Shown here one piece after another: positions 1-6,011 of a stretch of DNA of 6,696 bases (position 1 is the first letter of the stretch; every line of letters begins with the position of its first letter). The position numbers were made by a program, and so were the translations under genes. The stretch spans positions 1 to 6,696 of the forward strand of contig JADGHA010000239.1 in the NCBI GenBank assembly GCA_019689695.1, read 5' to 3'. The notes beneath the pieces are model-generated. The model was given only the letters and a program-made list of their open reading frames with translations. It ran no database searches and was not told the DNA's origin. The stretch is from Micromonosporaceae bacterium. GTDB lineage: Bacteria; Actinomycetota; Actinomycetes; Mycobacteriales; Micromonosporaceae.

Positions 1-1
1 G

Positions 2-59
2 TGGATGGCCCGGATACCCGACCAGATATTCGCCATCGAGCTGCATCGTAATGCTCTGA
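2..59 (+). pseudogene. Type ISP restriction-modification enzyme, 5' fragment (IS-interrupted, enters from outside the window)
   Basis: Frame 2 is open from the window edge and reads W-M-A-R-I-P-D-Q-I-F-A-I-E-L-H-R-N-A-L up to the insertion sequence. It is the piece of the type ISP gene just before the insertion point. If the IS and one target copy are deleted, the frame runs directly into the fragment that starts at 1107, giving ...ELHRNALRDGPGLVFTALIP, and this supports one original gene. In the present sequence the frame continues into the IS and stops at the TAG at 89-91, so the protein would lose its C-terminal 287 or so residues and gain about ten foreign ones. The N-terminal nuclease, helicase-like and methyltransferase domains expected for this family would lie left of the window and cannot be seen. 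The piece is too short to identify alone; the call rests on its continuity with the right-hand fragment. Confidence 0.72.
57..59. repeat. Target site duplication TGA, left copy (right copy at 1107-1109)
   Basis: TGA directly abuts both inverted repeats, at 57-59 and 1107-1109. The reconstructed empty site is CTC-TGA-GAG, a 9-bp near-palindrome centred on the duplicated triplet. A TNA triplet is a known target preference in part of the IS5 family. Because the flanking CTC and GAG blend into the repeat ends, the duplication length could be read differently, but the reconstructed empty site does not change. Confidence 0.7.
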
Positions 60-75
60 GAGCCTGTCCGGTAAC
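60..75 (+). repeat. Terminal inverted repeat of the IS (downstream of transposase)
   Basis: GAGCCTGTCCGGTAAC matches the reverse complement of 1091-1106 at 15 of 16 positions. It lies five bases from the transposase stop (80-82), so this is the IRR side relative to the transposase. Confidence 0.88.
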
Positions 76-79
76 GGTT

Positions 80-967
80 TCAGTTCTGTAGGGCGGCGTG
101 ACGGGCGAGTCGGCGGGTCATGATGATGATCATTGACCATTGGACGAATGCGGCGTGCTGGGCGGGTCGGCGTTCGTAGTCGCGGACGGTGCGTCTACTG
201 CGGGTGATCCAGGCCAGGGTGCGTTCGACGACCCAGCGTCGGGGCAGGACCTGGAAGCCGACCTGGCCGGCGAGTTTGGTCACCGTCTCCACGCCGATGC
301 GCAGCGTGGTGGTGGCCCATTCGATCAGTCGGCCGCTGTAGCCGCCGTCGACCCACACCTTGGCTACGGTGGGGAAGGCCATCCGCAGGGCGTGCAGCAG
401 TGTCCGTGCGGCGTGGCGGTCCTGCACGCTGGCGGCGGTGACCAGCACGACCAGCAGCAGACCGGTGGTGTCCACGGCGATGTGCCGCTTGCGGCCGTTG
501 ACGTTCTTGCCCGCATCGTAGCCGCGGCTGGTCCGGGCGACGGTTTCCGCGGCCTTGACGGACTGGGAGTCGGCGATCGCTGCGGTGGGCGTCGCGGCGC
601 GGCCGGCGACGCTGCGTGTCTGGTCCCGTAGCGTGTTGTGGACTCGATTGACCGTGCCGTCGGCGGCCCAGCGCAGGTGGTAGTCGTGCACGGTCTTCCA
701 GGGCGGGAAGTCGGCGGGCAGGGCCCGCCAGACACCGCCGTTGTGGGTGACGTAGCGGATCGCGTCGATGATGTCGCGGCGGGAATGCCGGGCCGGGCGC
801 CCGCCGCGGTAACCAGGGCGTCCGGTCGGTATCAGTGGTGCGACCAGCGCCCATTCCGCGTCGGTCATGTCCGACGGGTAGCGCCGCCGGCGCCGGCTGG
901 GTAGATGTCCGGCGGGATCGACTGGGTCGGTGGATGCGCCGGTGCCGGTAACCAGGTAGAACGTCAT
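80..967 (-). CDS. IS5-family DDE transposase
   Basis: This is a 295-residue transposase that cuts and joins the ends of its own IS. The N-terminal part (about 30-110) has the DNA-binding region usual in this group, with the MTDAEWALVAPLIP start, GGRP and WRALPADFPPWKTVHDYHLRW motifs. The catalytic domain (about 125-290) carries the DDE triad: D133 in IADSQS, D207 in VWVDGGY and E249 in RRWVVERTLAWI. The length is normal and no frameshift is visible, so the protein should be active. The ATG at 967 gives the full-length frame; a later ATG at residue 34 would keep the conserved part and is the alternative start. The best Shine-Dalgarno candidate for the first ATG is a weak AAGG six bases upstream, which lies in the stem of a long hairpin (970-1027). 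It is transcribed opposite to the gene it interrupts. Confidence 0.93.
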   Translation of the reverse strand: MTFYLVTGTGASTDPVDPAGHLPSRRRRRYPSDMTDAEWALVAPLIPTGRPGYRGGRPARHSRRDIIDAIRYVTHNGGVWRALPADFPPWKTVHDYHLRWAADGTVNRVHNTLRDQTRSVAGRAATPTAAIADSQSVKAAETVARTSRGYDAGKNVNGRKRHIAVDTTGLLLVVLVTAASVQDRHAARTLLHALRMAFPTVAKVWVDGGYSGRLIEWATTTLRIGVETVTKLAGQVGFQVLPRRWVVERTLAWITRSRRTVRDYERRPAQHAAFVQWSMIIIMTRRLARHAALQN

Positions 968-969
968 GT

Positions 970-1027
970 AGGGCCTTGGGGTCGGGTACGTCAGGTGTGG
1001 TTACCTGTGCACGTACTCCAAGGCCCT
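970..1027 (-). promoter_or_regulatory. Nested leader hairpin masking the transposase ribosome binding site
   Basis: Three inverted-repeat blocks are nested around nearly the same centre. AGGGCCTTGG (970-979) pairs perfectly with CCAAGGCCCT (1018-1027); GTACGT (986-991) pairs with ACGTAC (1011-1016); CAGGT (992-996) pairs with ACCTG (1003-1007), leaving a 6-base loop. In the transposase mRNA the outer stem ends two bases before the ATG and includes the AAGG that is the only Shine-Dalgarno candidate. Structures that hide the transposase start in transcripts entering from outside are known in other insertion sequences (IS10 and IS50). The same role is inferred here; the internal promoter was not located with confidence. 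Confidence 0.55.
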
Positions 1028-1090
1028 CTCTTCTGTCACCACGCCACGCCGGCCGGCAGTCCACTATCGACAAGCCTGTCGCCCTACCCG

Positions 1091-1106
1091 GTTACCAGAC
1101 AGGCTC
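1091..1106 (-). repeat. Terminal inverted repeat of the IS (upstream of transposase)
   Basis: On the minus strand this reads GAGCCTGTCTGGTAAC, pairing with 60-75 with a single C/T difference. It is the IRL side, about 125 bp upstream of the transposase start. Confidence 0.88.
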
Positions 1107-1975
1107 TGAGAGACGGTCCGGGACTGGTGTTCACCGCGCTGATTCCTGACTTCCATCACTTCAAGGGATCCGAGGGCGGCCGGGCGCTGCCGCTGCTTCA
1201 CCCCGACGGGACGCCGAACCTGGCGCCGCGGCTGCTCACCGCCTTGTCGGAGCGGCTCGGCTGCGACCTGGCGGCCTCCGACGTGCTGGCCTACATCGCC
1301 GCGATCACCGCGCACCCGGCGTTCACCCAGACCTTCGCCGACGAGCTGACCACACCCGGAATCCGGGTGCCCCTCACCACCGACGCCGAACTATGGCAGC
1401 AGGCGGTCCACATCGGCCGGCAGGTCCTCTGGCTGCACACCTACGGAGCTGTTCTCGCCGGGCCAGACCAGCCACTAAACTCGGTGCGGTACCCAAGCGG
1501 CGATCCGCGCCAGCCGCTGTCCCGGGCGCCCGTGACGGGCCTGCCCGACGACATGTCGTACGACCCGGAACGTCAGGCAGTCGTGCTCGGCGACGGGATC
1601 TTCGGACCGGTCCCGCCCGGCGTGTGGGACTACGCCGTCGGCGGCCGTAACGTCATCAAGTCGTGGTTCAACTACCGCAAAAGGAACCCCGCCGGACGCC
1701 ATAGCTCCCCACTCGACGCCATCCACGTTGAGACGTGGGATCCGGACTGGACCGGCGAGTTCATCGATCTGCTCACCGTCCTATGCCGGCTGGTCGAACT
1801 CGAACCAGCGCAGGCCGATCTCCTCAGCCGGGTCCTCGCGACGACGTTGCTCACCAAAGACGATCTCGCGGCCGATCAGGTCCGCTGGCCCGGCACCGCG
1901 TCGGATCGGAAGCCGCGCTACGGCCGCTGGAACATCCAGCCCGACGACGGCAACCAGACCCCTACGTTGCTGTAG
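1107..1975 (+). pseudogene. Type ISP restriction-modification enzyme, C-terminal fragment (target-recognition region)
   Basis: Right of the IS the frame encodes about 287 residues ending at TAG 1973-1975. It carries sequences typical of the C-terminal domain of type ISP enzymes (LlaBIII-like; Pfam Type_ISP_C): LVFTALIPDFHHFKG, RALPLLHPDGTPNLAP, DVLAYIAAITAHPAFTQTF, LWLHTYG, YDPERQAVVLGDGIFGPVPP, VWDYAVGGRNVIKSWFNYRKR and SSPLDAIHVETWDPDW. In the family this region recognises the DNA sequence and follows a nuclease, a helicase-like motor and an N6-adenine methyltransferase on one chain. The fragment is cut off from them by the IS. The frame is open backwards to an ATG at 905 inside the IS, which would add 68 residues of antisense IS sequence, but no good ribosome site precedes it. 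No other lesion is visible. Assignment is from recalled family motifs, not from a search. Confidence 0.82.
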
Positions 1976-2106
1976 GAAGCATCTAGGACACGGCTGCTCG
2001 TGGCCGTAACGTCCCTGGTTGCCGGTGGTCCAGATGATCATGATTCGAGGGCCGGTCGCGTACCCTGCTGCGGCCGGCGGCGAGAGCGGAAATCGAGACG
2101 GCGACC
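1976..2106. other. Convergent intergenic region, no gene seen
   Basis: This stretch lies between the stop of the type ISP gene and the terminator-like hairpin after the integrase. I see no plausible ORF and no recognisable tRNA or tRNA 3' fragment. It contains a weak 5-bp hairpin ACGGC/GCCGT (1990-2007) just after the type ISP stop, an ATGATCAT palindrome (2034-2041), and the 12-mer GGCCGTAACGTC (2002-2013) that also occurs inside the type ISP gene at 1643-1654. An attachment site could lie here, because such sites are often next to the integrase gene, but none can be demonstrated. Confidence 0.4.
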
Positions 2107-2130
2107 GGGCGAGGAACGTACTCCTCGCCC
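2107..2130 (-). terminator. Probable intrinsic terminator of the integrase operon
   Basis: GGGCGAGGA (2107-2115) and TCCTCGCCC (2122-2130) form a perfect 9-bp stem with a 6-base loop, 17 bases downstream of the integrase stop. There is no U-run on either side, but high-GC actinobacteria often use U-poor terminators. Since the type ISP gene converges from the other side, it could stop transcription in both directions. Confidence 0.6.
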
Positions 2131-2147
2131 CGGCGCCGCGCGGTCAC

Positions 2148-3623
2148 CTATCCCGCTGCTCGTTGGTTGATCGGGGTGACGGTGGCGCGGCGGGGAACGA
2201 TGGCGGCGGCCTGTTCGGCGGCGTTGCGGGCCAGGTCGGGCAGGACGCTGGTGTAGGTGTCGGCGGTCACGGCGATGGATGAGTGCCGCAGCATCGCCTG
2301 GACGACTTTCATGTCGACCCCGGCGGCGAGGGCGAGGGTGGCCGCGCCGTGGCGGAGGTCGTGCAGCCGTACGGGTGGCAGGCCGGCTTGCCGGGTGAGG
2401 TGCTGGAAGTGGTCGGTGACGTCGGCGGGGTGCAGGGCCTCCCCGGTACTGGTTGTGAATACCAGCCCGGTCTGGGCCCATTTCGGTCCTGCGGCGAGGC
2501 GTTGGCGGTGTTGCCGGGCGCGGTGGGCGGTGAGGGCGTCGACGGTGGCTGTGTCGAGGGCGACGACGGCTTCGCTGCCGTCGGTCTTGGGTGGTTCCAG
2601 CGCGGTGGCCCAGCCGTGCTGGGTGATCTGCCAGCGGATCGTGATCTGCTTGCCGGGCAGGTCGACGTCGGCCCAGTGCAGGCCGCAGGCTTCGCCTCGG
2701 CGTAGTCCGCGGTAGGCGACAAGGTGGAACAGGGCGTAGAGCGGATCCTCAGCGGCGTAGGCGTGGTCGAGGAACGCGCCGGTCTGTTCCGGGGTCCACA
2801 CCATGACCGGACCCGGAAGCGCGCCGGTGTGCTTCCACGCCTTGACGCGTTCGTCGGTCCACACCAGCGGCTTGGGTCGCACGGCGGGGGGCAGTTCGAC
2901 ATGCGCGGCCGGGTTGATGTCGATGTAGCCCTGCCGGATGGCGGCGTTGAGCGCGGCGCGCAGGGTGGCCCGGATGCGGTGCATGGTGGCCGGGCTGACC
3001 AGCCGCATCCCTTTGACCTTGTCCCGGTTGGCGGCCTCGCGGCTGGCCCGCATGGTCATGATCAGCTCGTTGCGTTCCTCGATGGCGTCGAACATGGCGT
3101 CGAGGTGGCTGACCCGCAGCTTGTCCAGCCGCACGGCGCCTAGGTGTGGGATGAGGTGGTTGGTGATGTGCCCGGCGTAGGAGCGGCGGGTACCGGTGCG
3201 CAGCTTCTTGCGCCCGGCCAGCCACGTCGTCAGCCACGCCTGCACGGTGGGGATCTCGGTCGTGTCGCCGAGGTGCAGCAGTCGGCGGACCTGCGCCGGG
3301 GTGGGCGGCGGCTGCTTGTTCTTGAGTGCGGTTTCGATCAGGTCGCCGACCATGGTGAGGTCGGCGGGTTCGCCGTCCTTGGCTGCGGCGAGGGCGTCAC
3401 GGATCTGGCCGAGGACGGCTTCGGCTTCGGCTTGGCTGGCGTAGGTGCCGCGGCGCAGCGGGCGGCGGCGTCCGTCGGCGGCTGCGGGGAGGTCGATCTG
3501 GTACTGCCACACGCCGTGGTTGGGGTTCCAGCCGCCGCCCCGGCGCAGCTTTGGGCACCGCTGTCCCAACCGCTTGCCCGCCGCGTCCCGGCAGCCGCAC
3601 CGCTTGTACGTGGTTCCGTTCAT
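2148..3623 (-). CDS. int: Tyrosine-recombinase integrase of an integrative element
   Basis: This 491-residue site-specific recombinase should integrate and, with the excisionase, excise its element. The C-terminal catalytic domain (about 275-465) has the full set of residues: R308 in YRGLRRGE, K346 in PPKT, H421 and R424 in RLHDLRHGAATL, H447 in MLRHSS and the nucleophile Y457 in TADTYTSV. A SAM-like core-binding domain covers about 125-245. The N-terminus has Cys9, Cys11 and Cys23 followed by WNPNHGVWQYQIDLP, an arm-type DNA-binding region common in actinobacterial integrases. The ATG at 3623 is chosen because the Cys-rich start is conserved in style and GGGAAGGGA lies about ten bases upstream. 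The frame is open much further upstream, to 4154, but that extension overlaps xis and the methyltransferase gene and is a shadow. It is last in the minus-strand gene group, 173 bp after xis, so it may have its own control. Confidence 0.95.
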   Translation of the reverse strand: MNGTTYKRCGCRDAAGKRLGQRCPKLRRGGGWNPNHGVWQYQIDLPAAADGRRRPLRRGTYASQAEAEAVLGQIRDALAAAKDGEPADLTMVGDLIETALKNKQPPPTPAQVRRLLHLGDTTEIPTVQAWLTTWLAGRKKLRTGTRRSYAGHITNHLIPHLGAVRLDKLRVSHLDAMFDAIEERNELIMTMRASREAANRDKVKGMRLVSPATMHRIRATLRAALNAAIRQGYIDINPAAHVELPPAVRPKPLVWTDERVKAWKHTGALPGPVMVWTPEQTGAFLDHAYAAEDPLYALFHLVAYRGLRRGEACGLHWADVDLPGKQITIRWQITQHGWATALEPPKTDGSEAVVALDTATVDALTAHRARQHRQRLAAGPKWAQTGLVFTTSTGEALHPADVTDHFQHLTRQAGLPPVRLHDLRHGAATLALAAGVDMKVVQAMLRHSSIAVTADTYTSVLPDLARNAAEQAAAIVPRRATVTPINQRAAG

Positions 3624-3655
3624 CAGATTGTGGTCCCTTCCCTCAGTGGTTGGGT

Positions 3656-3692
3656 GACCAGTGGATCGGCCACAGTGGCTAGTCCGCTGGTC
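3656..3692. promoter_or_regulatory. Nested dyad symmetry in the integrase leader, possible operator or RNA switch
   Basis: Outer arms GACCAGTGG (3656-3664) and CCGCTGGTC (3684-3692) match at 8 of 9 positions as an inverted repeat. Inner arms GCCAC (3669-3673) and GTGGC (3675-3679) match perfectly. Both pairs share the same centre, base 3674. The site lies 32 bases upstream of the integrase ATG, downstream of the promoter candidate. It would suit a dimeric or tetrameric repressor, or fold in the mRNA leader. The xis product is one candidate binder; that is inference. Confidence 0.45.
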
Positions 3693-3708
3693 GGGGTGGT
3701 CGACGGGT

Positions 3709-3737
3709 ATCCATGCCGGGGCGGGACGGGTGGTCAA
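3709..3737 (-). promoter_or_regulatory. Weak promoter candidate for int
   Basis: On the minus strand TTGACC (3732-3737) is followed after 17 bases by ATGGAT (3709-3714). The -35 is close to the sigma-70-type consensus, while the -10 matches the actinobacterial TAGGAT only in its last four bases. It would give an 80-base leader that contains the dyad at 3656-3692. Int may instead be read only from the upstream operon. Confidence 0.25.
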
Positions 3738-3796
3738 GCCTGCCCGGCCGCGCCTGAGGGCGTGCCGCCTCGGGGACTTTGCCTGTCGTGCGGGGC

Positions 3797-4006
3797 TCAG
3801 GTGTCGATGCCGACGGCCTGGAGCAGGTGCGCGACCGCGACGATGTACCGGCCGCCGACCCTGCGCACGGGGACGGGGAACTGGCCCTCGCGGGCGAGCC
3901 GGTACGCGGTGGTGCGTCCGATGCCGAGCACGGACCCGGCGGTGACCACATCGGTGGTCACGCCGAGCGCCCGGATCTGCTCGGCGGTCCAGACCCGCCG
4001 GCTCAT
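3797..4006 (-). CDS. xis: Excisionase-type helix-turn-helix protein
   Basis: This is a small DNA-binding protein of 69 residues. Its centre reads TAGSVLGIGRTTAYRLAREGQFPVPVRRVGGRYIVAVAHLL in outline: a helix-turn-helix (about 22-42) followed by the wing with the VRRVGGRYIV strand pair. This is the MerR-like excisionase family fold (HTH_17 type). Such proteins bend attachment-site DNA and direct the integrase toward excision, and some repress int or other element genes. The ATG at 4006 is supported by GGGAGGA a few bases upstream and by the 4-bp ATGA overlap with the stop of the methyltransferase gene, which indicates translational coupling. The neighbour downstream is int. A pure regulator role cannot be excluded from sequence alone. 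Confidence 0.85.
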   Translation of the reverse strand: MSRRVWTAEQIRALGVTTDVVTAGSVLGIGRTTAYRLAREGQFPVPVRRVGGRYIVAVAHLLQAVGIDT

Positions 4007-5079
4007 GTGTCCTCCCGGCAGGTCGTCGGGCCGCCGTCGTGGGGTAGGTGCGGGTGCAGCCGCCGCCGGGCGATGGCCGCGTACTGCTCGCTGAGGTCGA
4101 CGCCGATGTAGCGGCGGCCGAGCCGAAGTGCGGCCAGCCCGGTGGTGGCCGCACCGCTGAACGGATCGAGAACGGTCCCGCCGGGTCGGCAGCCGGCGGC
4201 GATGCACCGCAGCGGGATCTCGATCGGGTACGCGGCGAAGTGTGCCTCGCGCAGCGGCCGGGTGGGAAACGGCCACACGTCGCCGGGGTTCTTGCCCGAC
4301 GGGCGGCTCGGGTCGTTGCCCCGCGCGGTTACGGTGCGCCGACGCCGCGGGTCGTGCGGATGTTTGACCGGGATGCGGATGGCGTCGAGGTCGAAGTGGT
4401 AGCGGCCGCTGCGGGTGAGCAGGAAGACAAACTCGTAGGTGGTGGTCAGCCGGTCCCGGACCGGGGAGGGTTGGCCGTTGGTCTTCGCCCACACCGCCGC
4501 GTTGCGCAGGATCCAGTTACGGTTCTGCAGAGCCAGAGCGACGCGCCATGGGATGCCGATCAGGTTCTTCGGGGCCACTCCGGGTACCGCACCGGGCGTC
4601 CATCCTCGCCGGTGGTAGTTGCCCCGGATGACGCTGTTCGCCCCGTGGGGTCGGGCCACCCGCGGGCCGGTACCGGCGTAGGAGTCGCCGAGGTTGACCC
4701 ACAGCGTGCCGTGCGGGTGCAGGACGCGGCGGACCTGGTCGAACACGGCCACCAGGTGCTCGATGTACTCGCCGACGGTGGCCTCCTGGCCGTACTGCCC
4801 GTCCACCCACACCGCGCCACAGGCGGGACAGGAACGCCGCGCTGCCGGCGGGCCGGCGGCGGTGACGTGGTCGCAGCCGGTGCGGCCGCCGCACCACCGC
4901 CCGGTGCCGTAGGAGCGCAGCCCCCAGTACGGCGGGGAGGTGACCACGCAGTCGACCGACTCGTCGGGCATCGCGGCGAGCACGTCGTACGCGTCGCCGA
5001 CATGCAACGTGACCGGGCCGGCGCTCCACCACGGGCTGCCCAAACGGGCCGACCGCTCCGCAGATGGTTTGCCGGTCAT
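4003..5079 (-). CDS. DNA methyltransferase, beta-type motif order (N4-cytosine or N6-adenine), with Cys/His insertion
   Basis: This 358-residue enzyme should transfer a methyl group from SAM to an exocyclic amino group of a base in DNA. The catalytic motif IV TSPPY (47-51) comes first; the motif X and I regions come last, with HFAAYPIEIPLRC (280-292), VLDPFSGAATTG (303-314, SAM binding) and GVDLSEQY (326-333). That is the beta order IV-TRD-X-I. SPPY is the form usual for N4-cytosine enzymes but also occurs in N6-adenine ones. Right after motif IV, C63, C69, H71, C84 and C87 form a probable zinc-binding insertion seen in phage-type methyltransferases. A segment around 195-230 (WAKTNGQPSPVRDR... 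YEFVFLLTRS) is typical of the family. The start at ATG 5079 has GGAGG six bases upstream and overlaps the previous stop by 4 bp (ATGA). A longer frame to 5289 only overlaps the neighbour gene. No partner nuclease gene is visible. Confidence 0.9.
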   Translation of the reverse strand: MTGKPSAERSARLGSPWWSAGPVTLHVGDAYDVLAAMPDESVDCVVTSPPYWGLRSYGTGRWCGGRTGCDHVTAAGPPAARRSCPACGAVWVDGQYGQEATVGEYIEHLVAVFDQVRRVLHPHGTLWVNLGDSYAGTGPRVARPHGANSVIRGNYHRRGWTPGAVPGVAPKNLIGIPWRVALALQNRNWILRNAAVWAKTNGQPSPVRDRLTTTYEFVFLLTRSGRYHFDLDAIRIPVKHPHDPRRRRTVTARGNDPSRPSGKNPGDVWPFPTRPLREAHFAAYPIEIPLRCIAAGCRPGGTVLDPFSGAATTGLAALRLGRRYIGVDLSEQYAAIARRRLHPHLPHDGGPTTCREDT

Positions 5080-6011
5080 CGGCCACCTCCAGCCGGCGGC
5101 GGTACCGGTGCCCGGGTGCCGACCATCCGACCGGCTGGGTCGACCGTCGCGAAGACGAGGACATCCTCGTGCTGCAGCAGCCATTGCGGGTCGCCGGCGG
5201 CGATGGCGTCGCGGATGTTCTTCTGTTGGAAGAACGAGGCCCGCGGTACGAGACGGCCGCTGCGGATGCCGGCGATGAGCGCCCCACACTCCTCATGCGG
5301 GCGGAGGCCGGCGGCGATGCCGGCGGCGACCACCATGCCCGGGATGTCGACGAGTTCGCCGTGACGGCGGTAAGGGCGGGCGGTGACGGCGACGATGCCG
5401 CCAGGGCGCAGGATCGCGGCGGCACCGGTGAGAATCTGGGTGAACCCGGCGGCAAGGTGGTCCGGGTCCTGGTAGGCGAGGTTGTCGGTCCCGCCGTACT
5501 GGTGGTTGATCTTTCGGACCTTGCCGCGGCGAGGGCCGGGAGTGCGGGCGTGGCCGTGGGTGGACGGCCCGTACGGCGGTGAGGTGATGACCAGCGCGAT
5601 ACGGCCGTGCAGCTCGGGCGGGACGAGCGCGGGCAGGTGCCGGGCGTCGCCCCGCACGATCTGGCCGGTCCCGGTCGCCCCCTGCGACGTGGCAAGGCGT
5701 AGGTTGTCGGCGGCCAGCGCCGCCCACCGGGTCTCGTACTCAACGCCGATGCCGTGCCGGCCGAGGTGCATGGCCTCCACGATGGTGGTGGCGATGCCGG
5801 CCATCGGGTCGCACACCCAGTCGCCGGGCCGCGTGTAGGTGTGGATCAGGTAGCGGGCGATCGAGGGCAGCATCTTGCCCGGGTGGGCAATGGATTCCTT
5901 GGTGTACCGGCCGCGCCGCTGGTCGCGGGAGCACACCTGCCCGGTGAGGAACACCGAGCCCTGCGGCGCGGGTACGGGGGCCGGGGTCGGCTGATGCGCG
6001 CCGTCAGCCAT
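5076..6011 (-). CDS. SAM-dependent DNA methyltransferase, motif order X-I-IV (TRM11/RlmKL-like fold)
   Basis: This 311-residue methyltransferase has a different architecture from its neighbour. HPGKMLPSIARYLIHTY (43-59) is the motif X region, VCDPMAGIATT (66-76) binds SAM, GVEYE (89-93) is motif II, and TSPPYGPSTHG (143-153) is the catalytic motif IV. The usual DPMCGIGTT of relatives is DPMAGIATT here, still compatible with SAM binding. Databases tend to label such actinobacterial proteins TRM11-family methyltransferases, but the SPPY motif, the lack of an RNA-binding THUMP domain and the mobile context favour DNA as substrate; this is inference. The charged insert RRGKVRKINHQYGG (161-174) after motif IV may contact the target. 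The ATG at 6011 has GGAGG five bases upstream and overlaps the preceding gene by 8 bp; the stop overlaps the next gene by 4 bp. It lies second in the visible operon. Confidence 0.88.
   Translation of the reverse strand: MADGAHQPTPAPVPAPQGSVFLTGQVCSRDQRRGRYTKESIAHPGKMLPSIARYLIHTYTRPGDWVCDPMAGIATTIVEAMHLGRHGIGVEYETRWAALAADNLRLATSQGATGTGQIVRGDARHLPALVPPELHGRIALVITSPPYGPSTHGHARTPGPRRGKVRKINHQYGGTDNLAYQDPDHLAAGFTQILTGAAAILRPGGIVAVTARPYRRHGELVDIPGMVVAAGIAAGLRPHEECGALIAGIRSGRLVPRASFFQQKNIRDAIAAGDPQWLLQHEDVLVFATVDPAGRMVGTRAPVPPPAGGGR

Larger units (their letters stand above)
60..1106 (-). mobile_element. Complete IS5-family insertion sequence (1047 bp)
   Basis: The element is bounded by inverted repeats GAGCCTGTCCGGTAAC (60-75) and the complement of 1091-1106, GAGCCTGTCTGGTAAC, with one mismatch in 16. 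It is flanked by TGA on both sides (57-59 and 1107-1109). It carries one intact DDE transposase gene on the minus strand that fills most of its length, plus a leader of about 140 bp upstream of that gene. A second matching block, GTAGGGCG, occurs just inside both ends (88-95 and the complement of 1080-1087) at different distances. Its organisation, its one-ORF transposase and a 3-bp TNA-type duplication fit the IS5 family, perhaps the IS1031-like group; the subgroup is inferred. The ends are slightly ambiguous because the target is palindromic: the 10-mer GCTCTGAGAG is present at both junctions (53-62 and 1103-1112). It interrupts a type ISP restriction gene. Confidence 0.9.

Noticed and set aside
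1353..1369. CACCCGG-AAT-CCGGGTG dyad
   Set aside because: It lies within conserved coding sequence (PGIRVP) of the type ISP gene and is explained by codon choice in GC-rich DNA.
905..1975. A single 356-residue plus-strand gene starting at ATG 905
   Set aside because: Its first 68 codons are antisense IS sequence and the start lacks a ribosome site; only the part after 1106 is type ISP sequence.
2034..2060. ATTCGAGG-like T-arm of a tRNA that could be an attachment site
   Set aside because: No 5-bp T-stem, no acceptor stem and no CCA end can be formed on either strand.
2148..4154. A 668-residue integrase
   Set aside because: Residues upstream of ATG 3623 are the out-of-frame shadow of xis and the methyltransferase; the conserved Cys-rich start and a ribosome site place the start at 3623.
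4003..5289. Longer 428-residue form of the beta-type methyltransferase
   Set aside because: The extra 70 residues are Arg/Pro-rich shadow of the neighbouring gene; ATG 5079 has a strong ribosome site and an ATGA overlap.
4048..5364. A 438-residue plus-strand ORF, and another of 316 residues at 3144-4094
   Set aside because: Both are antisense to well-supported genes, have no family motifs, and are low-complexity Gly/Arg/Ala translations expected in high-GC DNA.
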